Assembly: GCA_002256115.1 (NCBI GenBank)
Contig: NKIK01000005.1
Span: 85,613-149,612 of the forward strand
Source: Burkholderiales bacterium PBB3
GTDB taxonomy: Bacteria; Pseudomonadota; Gammaproteobacteria; Burkholderiales; Burkholderiaceae_C
Length of the DNA: 64,000 nt
Reading direction: 5' to 3'
Shown: piece by piece, positions 56,162 to 63,954 of the stretch
Layout of the letters: the number at the start of each line of letters is the position of its first letter
Position numbering within the stretch: position 1 is the stretch's first letter
The notes under the pieces: model-generated
Told to the model about the DNA's origin: nothing
Seen by the model: only the letters and a program-made list of their open reading frames with translations
Databases searched by the model: none
Made by a program: the position numbers and the translations under genes

Positions 56162-57118
56162 ATGCGCAAACGATCGGTAAGCAGCTTTTGGACGCAAGCG
56201 CTGAAGCGGCAAATGGGTGCCGTGACACGCACCGCACCGCAAGCCAGCCATTGGCGTACGGGCACCGCCGTCAGTGCGGCTGGCGCTCGGCGCTACTGCC
56301 TGTTTCAAACCGCAGCACACATCCCTGCGCAGGGCTTGGCCCTGGTGGTGATGCTGCACGGCTGCAACCAAGACGCGCGCGGCTTTGCTGCCAGCACCCG
56401 CATGAACCAACTGGCCCAATCTGCCGGGTTCGTGGTGCTCTACCCCGAACAAGATCGCTTTGCCAATGCGCACGCCTGCTGGAATTGGTTTGACACGCGC
56501 TCTGGCCGCGCCCAAAAAGAAGCCAGCAGCATCCTTGCGGTGCTGGACCAGGTGTGCGCGAAGTACCCCATCGACACAGGACGCATCGTGCTGGCAGGCA
56601 TGTCGGCAGGTGCCAGCATGGCCGCTCTGGTGGCACTGCAGGACCCCGCGCGCTTTCTGGCACTGGCCCTGCATTCGGGGGTGGGGCCGGGCATGGCAGA
56701 CTCCACCGCCTCGGCATTGGCTGCCATGCGTGGCCGCAGCCCCAAGCAGGCGCTCCACGCAGCCCAGCAGCCGTCCCTGTGGCCACCGCTGTTGGTGATT
56801 CAGGGTACGCGGGACACGGTGGTGGCACCGGCCAATGGCGAGTTGACCGTGCGCCGCTGGGCCACAGCCCTGGGCGCGCGCGAAACAGCGCCTCGCGCGG
56901 TGCAGCGCGGCGCACGCTATGTGATGACGATCCAGGACTGGAAACTGGGCACCCGCGTCGTTGCCAGCCTGGCAGAGGTAGCCGGGCTCGGGCACGCCTG
57001 GAGCGGTGGTGCCGCGACGCAGGCTTTCTCTGACCCGCAAGGGCCAGACGCATCACGCATGGTGTGGTCGTTTGCGCAACGCGCCTATGACAAGCGCCAG
57101 CGCCAGCGCCAGCATTGA
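56162..57118 (+). CDS. PHB-depolymerase-family esterase
   Basis: 318 residues of the Esterase_phd (PF10503) group. Oxyanion motif VVMLHGCNQDARGFA, FVVLYPEQDRFANAHACWNW, nucleophile Ser in VLAGMSAGASMAAL, Asp in VIQGTRDTVVAPAN, His in GLGHAWSGG. No clear Sec signal peptide; the N-terminus is basic (MRKRSVSSFWTQALKRQMGA). It may act on polyhydroxybutyrate or another ester. A decayed GC-rich palindromic repeat precedes it (CCCCGAGGGGGT near 56131). Confidence 0.9.
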   Translation: MRKRSVSSFWTQALKRQMGAVTRTAPQASHWRTGTAVSAAGARRYCLFQTAAHIPAQGLALVVMLHGCNQDARGFAASTRMNQLAQSAGFVVLYPEQDRFANAHACWNWFDTRSGRAQKEASSILAVLDQVCAKYPIDTGRIVLAGMSAGASMAALVALQDPARFLALALHSGVGPGMADSTASALAAMRGRSPKQALHAAQQPSLWPPLLVIQGTRDTVVAPANGELTVRRWATALGARETAPRAVQRGARYVMTIQDWKLGTRVVASLAEVAGLGHAWSGGAATQAFSDPQGPDASRMVWSFAQRAYDKRQRQRQH

Positions 57119-57191
57119 AATTCACACTGGCTTGAAAGTACTCGAACGCTACAGACTGGAGCGCTCAAAAATTGAACGGGGCGCGCATTGA

Positions 57192-58418
57192 TCAGCGCGC
57201 AGCTCGCCAAGTCATTACGACTTTGAGCAACGCATTGGCCACTGCTGTGGAAGACACCTCGTTATTCACGGCAACCGACACGAAAGCATTTGCCACAGGG
57301 TCATACAGCACCACAGCATTCGCGGTGGGTATGCCACCGAGATGGCTGAGCCAGGGTCGAGTACGGCCCTGCTCGTCAGTCCACTCGGTCAGCATGACTC
57401 CTTGTCCGACCCACATAGTCCCTTGATTTCCAGGTGCCACCGCATCTGTTTGAAGGGGGTACAGCTGAGCCCATTGGCGTTGAACGGTGGCGGGTGCAAG
57501 CAGGCGACCTGACAGTAGCGCTTGCCAGACGGTCAGCATGTCATTGGCGGTGGCTACTACATTACCGGAGCCCAAGCGCGACCAAGCACCTGGATCAGTC
57601 TGCGGTTCGCGTGCCTTGTGCGGTGTTGCCAGTCCAGCGGGCTGCTCCTCGCCGGGCCGCAATGCCCGCAAGTACTGCAATCCAAGTGGTTCAGCAATGC
57701 GGCTTTGCATGGCCTGATGAAATGGCTGTTGTGTCACGGCCTCCACGATCAAAGCCAGCATCTCGTAACCTGTGTTGGAATAGCTCGCACCCGCGCCTGG
57801 GCAAAAGACACTCGGAGTTCTGGCAGCTGCAGCCACCCGTTCAGCGGATGACTGCACGATCTGCCCTGGAGAGATCAGCGCATTGGTAGCTAGCCCACTG
57901 GTGTGCGTCAACAAGTGTTCGAGGGTGATGTGCTCAGCTTGTGGAATTTGCGGATACCAGCGGGCCAGACGGTCGTCCAGCCGAAGTTTGCCCTCTTCAA
58001 CCAACTGCAACACCAGCACGGCGGTCAGGGATTTCGCGACACTGCCCCAATAAAACAGAGTTGCCTCGCTGGTGGGCTCTGGTGGCTGAGCACGCGCCAC
58101 CCCCTGGGTTGTTGTCCACTGACCCAGGCCGGGCAATGTCAGTGCCACCGTCATAGCAGGTGCGCCCGTCTGCACCAAGATGTCCTGCACGCGCTGGTCC
58201 AGCAATGCCCGGAGATCAGCGGGAAGCACACTGCCCGAGGTATCGCCACGGGCCGGCATCGGGAAGCTATTGGCGGGCAGTGCGGCATGTCGGGGTGGTC
58301 CAGCATAAGAAACGGCCGATTTGCAAACAAGCGGGCTGACGCCCGGAGTGCTGCCTGAACCGACGCCGCCGCATCCAGCCATCAAGGCGATGCCCAACAA
58401 AGCGAAGATGGCTCTCAT
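57192..58418 (-). CDS. Serine beta-lactamase-like lipoprotein (class C/DD-peptidase fold)
   Basis: 408 residues. Lipobox LMAGC near residue 16. SxxK motif YWGSVAKSLTAVLVL (Ser/Lys of SVAK), YxN motif in GASYSNTGYEMLALI, and HLGG in LSHLGGIPTANAV in place of KTG. The fold is that of the beta-lactamase/esterase family (PF00144); true beta-lactamase activity is not implied. ATG at 58418 overlaps the upstream lipoprotein gene stop (ATGA). Confidence 0.88.
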   Translation of the reverse strand: MRAIFALLGIALMAGCGGVGSGSTPGVSPLVCKSAVSYAGPPRHAALPANSFPMPARGDTSGSVLPADLRALLDQRVQDILVQTGAPAMTVALTLPGLGQWTTTQGVARAQPPEPTSEATLFYWGSVAKSLTAVLVLQLVEEGKLRLDDRLARWYPQIPQAEHITLEHLLTHTSGLATNALISPGQIVQSSAERVAAAARTPSVFCPGAGASYSNTGYEMLALIVEAVTQQPFHQAMQSRIAEPLGLQYLRALRPGEEQPAGLATPHKAREPQTDPGAWSRLGSGNVVATANDMLTVWQALLSGRLLAPATVQRQWAQLYPLQTDAVAPGNQGTMWVGQGVMLTEWTDEQGRTRPWLSHLGGIPTANAVVLYDPVANAFVSVAVNNEVSSTAVANALLKVVMTWRAAR

Positions 58419-58711
58419 GGTGGGGACATCTTTCCTTGCGGACTCGATTCCAGGCCAGCCATACCTTTTTCTCGAGCGCGTTCTTTTTCGTATTGGCGGT
58501 AATCCGATAGTGAAACGCACGCCGGGTCAGTGGGCTTGCGCGTGAGTTGGCATTGCTCGGCGGTGGAGCGAACACCGTCGTAAAAGGTGTGTTGCAAGGT
58601 TTTGCCAGCACACCCAGTCAACCCCAAGAGGGCCAGGCTAACGACCTTCACGGCGAGTGAAAACCTTCGCCCTCCGGCTTGAGTGTCCGTATTGTTGAAG
58701 TGTGAATTCAC
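58415..58711 (-). CDS. Small lipoprotein
   Basis: 98 residues. A GTG start at 58711 with GAGGAAATCTTT upstream. Lipobox LLGLTGCAG gives a mature N-terminal Cys; Lys/Arg/Glu-rich C-terminus. The stop overlaps the start of the beta-lactamase-like gene, so the two form an operon. Not recognised as a named family. Confidence 0.75.
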   Translation of the reverse strand: MNSHFNNTDTQAGGRRFSLAVKVVSLALLGLTGCAGKTLQHTFYDGVRSTAEQCQLTRKPTDPACVSLSDYRQYEKERAREKGMAGLESSPQGKMSPP

Positions 58712-59117
58712 AAAGATTTCCTCATTAAATGAATGTATTAAAGTAATTTATTATTGTTTTACAGAAATATACACCAAAAACTTTGACGTTCCCGTTTTGA
58801 CTGGCGCAAGTGGACCTACGGGCCTTGCCTAGGTGTCTGCCTGCACCAGTGTGAGATCGTGACCTGCACCTGCACCTGCAATCAGTTGGATGGCAATGTG
58901 CGGCGCAACCCTCTTGCGCCGCGCAATGGCAGCCAAAAACACCACTGCAAAAATTTGGCGCCGGGCAGCCCAGCGCGCCTTCTTCGCGTAGTCATCGGAC
59001 TGACGTAAGACTTTCGGTTTCGTACAGTGCCTCTGTTGCGTAAAATAAATGTTTTAGAGCAAATACTTATTGTTAAACAACAATTTTTTGAGGCAACTCA
59101 TTTTTTCAAGTGACAGA
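58712..59117. other. AT-rich intergenic region without a clear gene
   Basis: 406 bp. The left part (58712-58790) is AT-rich and holds the promoter region of the lipoprotein operon. A minus-strand frame with no start codon (58829-59042; about 70 codons, ending ..IAGAGAGHDLTLVQADT) could be a gene remnant. ATTGTT-AAAC-AACAAT followed by T6 (59070-59091) is a weak terminator-like hairpin just before the DUF2975 gene. Confidence 0.5.
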
Positions 59118-59681
59118 ATGAAAACAATTCCTAAACGCCGCGCCGATGCAAGCCAGCAACTTAACTGGCTTCTCGCACTGACTTGTCTGGTGCTGGCACT
59201 CGTTCTGCCAGCCGCTGCGTTTTATGGGCTCTGGGCCGCCTCACCCGAGGCTTTGTTGGCTCAATTGGGGGTACGTCTTCCGTCGACTGCAGGCCTGCCA
59301 GGACCACAGATGGGCGTTTGGCAGACAGCAGTTGCATTCAGCATTGGCATGTTGCCGGTTTGTTGCATGTCTTATGGCCTACTCCGCGCCCGCCAATGCT
59401 TTATGGGTTTTGTGCGGGGCGAAACTTTTAGCCTGGGTACCGTCATTCATCTTCGGGGATTTGCAGCCGGATTGTTGGTGTCTAGTTTGACGGGACTCGT
59501 GGCACCCCCGTTAATGACTGTGCTGCTAACCTGGGGTGCGCCGGAAGGCCAACGGTCAATGGCCGTGGCACTGGGAGCACAGCATTTGCTAATGCTGCTG
59601 TTTGCCGGCATTGTTTGGCAGATCGCACATGTCATGAGCCGCGCCATCGAAATCGCCGATGAAAACGCCCAGATTGTCTAG
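59118..59681 (+). CDS. DUF2975 membrane protein
   Basis: 187 residues with four predicted TM helices (WLLALTCLVLALVLPAAAFY; AFSIGMLPVCCMSYGLLRAR; GFAAGLLVSSLTGLVAPPLM; ALGAQHLLMLLFAGIVWQIA). The C-terminus AIEIADENAQIV is typical of DUF2975. Paired with a downstream XRE-type regulator as in the Bacillus yoaS-yozG pair. ATG at 59118; poor ribosome site. Confidence 0.85.
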   Translation: MKTIPKRRADASQQLNWLLALTCLVLALVLPAAAFYGLWAASPEALLAQLGVRLPSTAGLPGPQMGVWQTAVAFSIGMLPVCCMSYGLLRARQCFMGFVRGETFSLGTVIHLRGFAAGLLVSSLTGLVAPPLMTVLLTWGAPEGQRSMAVALGAQHLLMLLFAGIVWQIAHVMSRAIEIADENAQIV

Positions 59682-59695
59682 GGCTTAGTCAAACC

Positions 59696-59905
59696 ATGCC
59701 CATCATCGTCAAGCTCGACGTCATCCTGGCCGAGCGCAAAGCCAAGTCAAAAGACCTAGCCGAATACATCGGCATCACCGAGGCGAATCTGTCTCTGCTC
59801 AAGCAAGGCAAAGTTAAGGGCGTTCGCTTTGACACTTTGCAGCGCATCTGTGAATATTTGAACTGCCAGCCCGGTGATCTCCTGATATTCAAGCCGGATG
59901 AGTAA
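59696..59905 (+). CDS. Small XRE/Cro-type transcriptional regulator (HTH_26)
   Basis: 69 residues: IIVKLDVILAERKAKSKDLA, EYIGITEANLSLLKQGKVKG, VRFDTLQRICEYLNCQPGDL. This is the short HTH_26 repressor that accompanies DUF2975 proteins. 14 bp after the membrane protein, so cotranscribed; probably autoregulates the pair (inference). Confidence 0.92.
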   Translation: MPIIVKLDVILAERKAKSKDLAEYIGITEANLSLLKQGKVKGVRFDTLQRICEYLNCQPGDLLIFKPDE

Positions 59906-59978
59906 AGCCTGTGTGGAGTTGTTTCGTCTTTGAGTTTGCTCATGTCGCGCCATGGCACAGCGCGAAAACAACGGAGTC

Positions 59979-60036
59979 GCTATGAATTTAGGAGCTACTC
60001 CCGCACTATCCATGGGCTAAAAGGCATATTTGGTAC
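59979..60036. repeat. 57-bp interspersed repeat, copy 12 (intergenic)
   Basis: GCTATGAATTTAGGAGCTAC, TCCCGCACTATCC, ATGGGCTAAAAGGCATATTT. Slightly diverged (A for G in CTACTCC, CATGGG). Opposite-strand frame MDSAGVAPKFIA is open. Confidence 0.9.
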
Positions 60037-60100
60037 ATTGCCGCAATGCGGACAAATCCACTGCAGACAATTGTGTACGTGATCCTTGGAAAGACTAGAA

Positions 60101-60961
60101 GTGAAACCAACGTTACAAGCGGCAATCCTGGCTATCGGAATCTTTACCAGCCTGATCCCAACCCCTGCACTGGCCAGTTTTCCGGAAGCCGTAGCCGCCC
60201 AGGCCCGTGGTGATTACGCCAGCGCATTGAAGCTGTACCGCATAGAAGCCCAGCAAGGCCACATCGAAGCCCATACCAACCTCGGGCTCCTATACGAAAA
60301 AGGCAATGGCGTAGCCCAAGACTACAAAGAGGCCGCAAAGTGGTACCGCCTGGCCGCCGACAAAGGAAGCGCCGCAGCCCAGAACTATCTGGGCCTGATG
60401 GTGGAAGACGGCGTAGGCGTCAAGCAGGACTACAAAGAAGCCACGAAGTGGTACCGCCTGGCCGCTGAGCAAGGCTATGCCGCAGCCCAAATCAATCTGG
60501 GGGTTGCGTACATGAATGGCGTGGGCCTGCCCCAAGACAAGGCCGAAGCGATGCGCTGGTACCTGCGCGCTGCAGAACAGGGTGATGCCAACGGCCAGTA
60601 CAACATGGCGCTGGCCTATTCACGGGGCTACGGCGTGCAGCAAGACTTTAAAGAAGCGGTGAAGTGGTACCGCCTGGCCGCAGCAAACGGCCATGCGTCG
60701 GCGCAAAACAACCTGGGCACGATGTTCACCACCGGGCGCGGCATTCCGGCCAACCGCGTGCTGGCCTACGCACTCTTCAACCTGTCCGCCATCAGTGATC
60801 CCTCGCGGGAGAACAAGGCCGCTGCCAATCGCAATGGCCTGGCGGCATCCATGTCGGCCCAAGATATTGAATCCGCCAAGGAGTTGACGCTGGAATTGAA
60901 ACAGCCGGGAAATCTGTTGAAAGTGCTGGACGCGCAAAGCAGCGCACCGGTAGCGAACTAG
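60101..60961 (+). CDS. Sel1-like repeat periplasmic protein
   Basis: 286 residues from GTG at 60101 with a signal peptide (LQAAILAIGIFTSLIPTPAL..A). About five Sel1/TPR-like repeats, e.g. GLLYEKGNGVAQDYKEAAKW, VEDGVGVKQDYKEATKWYRL, VAYMNGVGLPQDKAEAMRWY, YSRGYGVQQDFKEAVKWYRL. These form protein-protein scaffolds; partner unknown. TTG at 60086 is an alternative start. The repeats are near-identical in DNA, suggesting internal duplication. Confidence 0.9.
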   Translation: MKPTLQAAILAIGIFTSLIPTPALASFPEAVAAQARGDYASALKLYRIEAQQGHIEAHTNLGLLYEKGNGVAQDYKEAAKWYRLAADKGSAAAQNYLGLMVEDGVGVKQDYKEATKWYRLAAEQGYAAAQINLGVAYMNGVGLPQDKAEAMRWYLRAAEQGDANGQYNMALAYSRGYGVQQDFKEAVKWYRLAAANGHASAQNNLGTMFTTGRGIPANRVLAYALFNLSAISDPSRENKAAANRNGLAASMSAQDIESAKELTLELKQPGNLLKVLDAQSSAPVAN

Positions 60962-61051
60962 CCTTTGCTTTTTCTTCTGCTTAGCCGCAGAATTGATTGC
61001 CACTTCGCTTTGAGGGTGGGTCTTGAAATCTGTTGATACCGGAGGTCATTG

Positions 61052-61276
61052 ATGGGTAAGAAAACGGACAAACTACAACGTGTCGTTGAGAAACTGGCGA
61101 CCCGGTACGGTGAGGAAGATGAAGACGTGCGCCGACTTCAATCGGCATTGGATATTCTGAACGCAGGCCGACAAAAGCTACCCTCTGAAAGACGGCGCTA
61201 CGGACCTTCAGAAACGACATTCCTCACACCGGCCAAAAAACTCTACTACGCGTCTTCCGCTGAGTTGCCGCATTGA
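61052..61276 (+). CDS. Hypothetical 74-residue protein
   Basis: GGAGGTCATTG precedes ATG at 61052, a strong ribosome site. Highly charged N-terminal half (KKTDKLQRVVEKLATRYGEE, DEDVRRLQSALDILNAGRQK) likely forms a helix pair; C-terminal half is basic and aromatic. Not recognised. Confidence 0.6.
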   Translation: MGKKTDKLQRVVEKLATRYGEEDEDVRRLQSALDILNAGRQKLPSERRRYGPSETTFLTPAKKLYYASSAELPH

Positions 61277-61301
61277 ACTCCGCTTAGACGGCGTAGCGGT
61301 T

Positions 61302-61799
61302 TTAAAGATGTGCCAAATCGCGTAGGTCGTGCCGAAGATCAGAGTGCACACGACTCTTGCTGTGCAAACTGATCAAGAGTTCAATACGGCGCCGCAAAGA
61401 TACCAATGTGTGCACTGCGGCCAAGCCAAACTCTGCATACCCTGGATTTACGGTGACCAATGGCGGGTAACTCCACAAAGCGGTTTCTGGCTGGCCAGGC
61501 CACATAGGGTGGTCGTAGAGGGTTTCTGCATCTAGCGAAATAACAAAATCCATTCTGGGAGCGCCGCTCTTTGTGAACTCGCTCCATGACTTGCAATGCA
61601 AATCTGAACTTGGCATCCCAGCCGTCTGCAACGCCAGCAAGGACCAATGGCTGGGACTGTTTGCAATCAAACCAGGAACGCCGCAGGAGTAGGCCTTGAA
61701 TTTCCCCCTTCCAAGGTGACGCAGGCACGCTTCGGCTAACAAACTGCGCCCAGCATTTTCTCGGGACACAAACAACACATTGGTAGCAAACGGATACAT
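61302..61799 (-). CDS. ArsC-like low-molecular-weight phosphatase fold, catalytic Cys replaced by Ser
   Basis: 165 residues. VLFVSRENAGRSLLAEACLR aligns with the P-loop V-C-x5-R-S of thioredoxin-type arsenate reductases/LMW phosphatases, but the nucleophile position is Ser (codon TCC). A second element AYSCGVPGLIAN and MDFVISLDAETLYDHPMWPG match the family. Loss of the cysteine should abolish classic catalysis; sensing or binding is possible. ATG at 61799. Confidence 0.75.
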   Translation of the reverse strand: MYPFATNVLFVSRENAGRSLLAEACLRHLGRGKFKAYSCGVPGLIANSPSHWSLLALQTAGMPSSDLHCKSWSEFTKSGAPRMDFVISLDAETLYDHPMWPGQPETALWSYPPLVTVNPGYAEFGLAAVHTLVSLRRRIELLISLHSKSRVHSDLRHDLRDLAHL

Positions 61800-61829
61800 G
61801 ACTTGATCTTAACGGAGTGGTACCAATAC

Positions 61830-62327
61830 TCAGACAATGGGACTAGGCGGGTCATCACCTCGGCTCAGGCGCAAGGCAGTGCTCAACTGCGAAGAAATCC
61901 AGTGGTGAGCGTCCAAAACATCCTCAAAGGCCTCGCAAACAATCCCCGCGTCTCTCCACGCTCGCAGATAGTGCGGCGTCATCAAAGAAGCCCCCTCCAC
62001 GCTTCGCGGGAGAACCAACCCCGTCGCAATGGATGCGTTATTGCGCGCAACCTGAGTCACCAGATACTTCTTCAGCCCATCCAACATTTCAGGCGAGGCC
62101 AATGCACTGTTTTTAAAGATAAATAGCCCTCCCCACGGGCCGTTGGATACGAGTACTTGGCGCGCTTTGGCATGCACAGAGTCCATAGCCAGCAAAATTT
62201 CTTTATTAAACGGCCCAGTTGCCTCTTGAATGAAGAGGTTTCCTTCAATCTTGGACTCTATGGTTCCATGAGGTTTAAATGTCGCGGGGTCAAACCAAGT
62301 TGTACTGAAGTGGCTTCTAACCGTCAT
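61830..62327 (-). CDS. Hypothetical 165-residue protein
   Basis: MTVRSHFSTTWFDPATFKPH start at 62327 with CTGGAGATTTTC upstream; a longer frame starts 24 codons earlier. Mixed alpha/beta sequence (NLFIQEATGPFNKEILLAMD, VLVSNGPWGGLFIFKNSALA) resembling STAS/SpoIIAA-like domains in length and pattern, but no motif confirms it. 30 bp from the ArsC-like gene, same strand, possible operon. Confidence 0.55.
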   Translation of the reverse strand: MTVRSHFSTTWFDPATFKPHGTIESKIEGNLFIQEATGPFNKEILLAMDSVHAKARQVLVSNGPWGGLFIFKNSALASPEMLDGLKKYLVTQVARNNASIATGLVLPRSVEGASLMTPHYLRAWRDAGIVCEAFEDVLDAHHWISSQLSTALRLSRGDDPPSPIV

Positions 62328-62562
62328 GAAAATCTCCAGGCTACGTTGCTGCTTGAGTCGATTCAGGATACGCGCCGAATATGACGAATGAGGCATCAAA
62401 TTTGCAGTTCACAGGGAAATGGTGGTCAAGCAGTTTTTCACATGGCAGACACTATTCACGACAACAATACCGATCCCTTCTGCGATTGAAGCTAGGGTGC
62501 AACGCCGCGACTTTGTAGTCGTCCACGGTGTACGCCACGACACTATTCTTAACATTCATTCA

Positions 62563-63144
62563 ATGAATCGAATTCACCTGCTTCCCCCAGCTATTAGCCG
62601 CTCTGCGCTGGTGTATGGGACGCCTCTTTGGCTTGTCGGTGTTTTCCGCGGAGTCTTTGGTTTTGCCGCACTCCTTGTCATGCTTCTCTCGTTAAAAGAT
62701 TGGACGGTCTTGCCATTGCCTGTCCAACTACTGGTGCCGATATTGACACCCAGCATGCTGGCACTTTCAGTTTGGTCACGGCCGTGGAATAGGACAGTTA
62801 GTTTCATCGCCAACGAGTCAGGATTATTTTTTCCCACCAACTCTCCGATACAGCTCGGACTCACGCCACCCGCGCAAGAACACTGGTTGCAAGTGCCTTG
62901 GAGTCGCATCGACAACTTACGAATTTCGAGAGAAGTGGGTGAAGACTTCCCGGCATTGGCTTTTGATATTCAAATTTCAGATGCTGAACGAACTGAGTTC
63001 TTCACGCACGTTGGTCAAGCCGTAGATGGTGATTCGCAACACGGCTATGACCTGTCGCTAGCGTTTTCTCATGCATTGCCCACACCCAAAAGCACCCTGA
63101 AAAAACTGCTGCTATTGCGTGGTCGTCAAGAAACTTGCTCCTAA
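62563..63144 (+). CDS. Hypothetical 193-residue membrane protein
   Basis: Two predicted TM helices in the N-terminal half (VFRGVFGFAALLVMLLSL and LPVQLLVPILTPSMLALSVW) then a soluble C-terminal domain (WLQVPWSRIDNLRISREVGE, similar in pattern to PH-like membrane-linked domains). ATG at 62563 is preferred; a frame open since 62419 lacks a better start. A 57-bp repeat overlaps its stop. Not recognised. Confidence 0.5.
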   Translation: MNRIHLLPPAISRSALVYGTPLWLVGVFRGVFGFAALLVMLLSLKDWTVLPLPVQLLVPILTPSMLALSVWSRPWNRTVSFIANESGLFFPTNSPIQLGLTPPAQEHWLQVPWSRIDNLRISREVGEDFPALAFDIQISDAERTEFFTHVGQAVDGDSQHGYDLSLAFSHALPTPKSTLKKLLLLRGRQETCS

Positions 63145-63192
63145 AAGAGAAGCTGCTCCCGCACTATCCACGGCCTAAACGGCGGATGTGCA
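63135..63192. repeat. 57-bp interspersed repeat, copy 13 (overlaps a gene end)
   Basis: TTGCTCCTAAAAGAGAAGCT, GCTCCCGCACTATCC, ACGGCCTAAACGGCGGATGT. The stop codon of the preceding membrane-protein gene (TAA, 63142-63144) lies within the element. Opposite-strand frame VDSAGAASLLGA is open. Confidence 0.9.
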
Positions 63193-63299
63193 CAACCGTC
63201 CACCGTGTAGCTGGTGCAGTACGGCAACATCACGCTACTACACCCCCAGGGTCAAACCCAAGCAGGCAACAGGCAAGGGCAACAACTTCTAGACACAAT

Positions 63300-63327
63300 T
63301 TGTATAACGATATAAACTATATATACC
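63300..63327 (+). promoter_or_regulatory. AT-rich promoter-like region of the H1-like gene
   Basis: TTGTAT (63300-63305), 16-bp spacer and TATACC (63322-63327), within repeated TATA-type sequence (ATATAAACTATATATA). Precedes the ribosome site AAAGGAACCCC. Confidence 0.45.
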
Positions 63328-63345
63328 GTTTAAAAAAGGAACCCC

Positions 63346-63879
63346 ATGAACGCCGTTGAAAAATCCACCGCCATTGCACAGACCTCCAAGCCAGCCGTAA
63401 AAGCCTCAGTGACTGCAGCCGCCCCTGCGGCAGCCAGTACACCCGCAAAAGCAGAAGGCGTGCCCGCTAAAGTTGCGGCCAAGCCCTCTGTCAAACCTAG
63501 CGCCAAGCGGAAAGTGGCTGCAAAAGCGCCAGCAGTTGCCCCGGTAAAACCTCTGGCCAAAGCTACTGCCAAAAAGGCAGTTGCTAAGGCACCGGCCAAA
63601 GTCAAAGTCGTCAAGGCCGTAAAGCTCCCCAAGGTGGTGAAGGCACCTAAGGCTAAAAAGCCCAAGATGGTTCGTGACAGCATGACCATGCCCAAGGCCG
63701 AATACGCGGTGATTGATGAACTAAAACTGCGCGCCGCCAAGTTGGACCGGCCTGTCAAAAAGACCGAGCTATTGCGCGCGGGTATCAAGGCGCTAGCCGC
63801 TATGGCGGACACGGGCTTTCTGGTCGCGCTCAAAGCGGTGCCCAGCCTGAAGACGGGGCGGCCTAGCAAAAGCTATTGA
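63346..63879 (+). CDS. Histone H1-like Lys/Ala-rich protein with C-terminal DNA-binding-like domain
   Basis: 177 residues. The first ~100 residues are Ala/Lys/Pro/Val repeats (AKPSVKPSAKRKVAAKAPAV, KATAKKAVAKAPAKVKVVKA) like eukaryotic H1 tails and beta-proteobacterial histone-like proteins. The C-terminal part (MVRDSMTMPKAEYAVIDELK, VKKTELLRAGIKALAAMADT) resembles a ribbon-helix-helix-like helix pair. Nucleoid compaction is the likely role (inference). ATG at 63346. Confidence 0.75.
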   Translation: MNAVEKSTAIAQTSKPAVKASVTAAAPAAASTPAKAEGVPAKVAAKPSVKPSAKRKVAAKAPAVAPVKPLAKATAKKAVAKAPAKVKVVKAVKLPKVVKAPKAKKPKMVRDSMTMPKAEYAVIDELKLRAAKLDRPVKKTELLRAGIKALAAMADTGFLVALKAVPSLKTGRPSKSY

Positions 63880-63954
63880 TCTTTTCATAATTCATGACAA
63901 CCAATCGCTATCTCATGCGTTATATCCTGAACGGGTTGTTTGGAGATACGAGAC

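Noticed and set aside
58829..59042. A minus-strand 70-codon frame as a gene
   Set aside because: No ATG, GTG or TTG start in a sensible place; mentioned only as a possible remnant.
530..63192. Dispersed repeats as a CRISPR array
   Set aside because: The copies are kilobases apart, lack regular spacers, and no cas gene is present.
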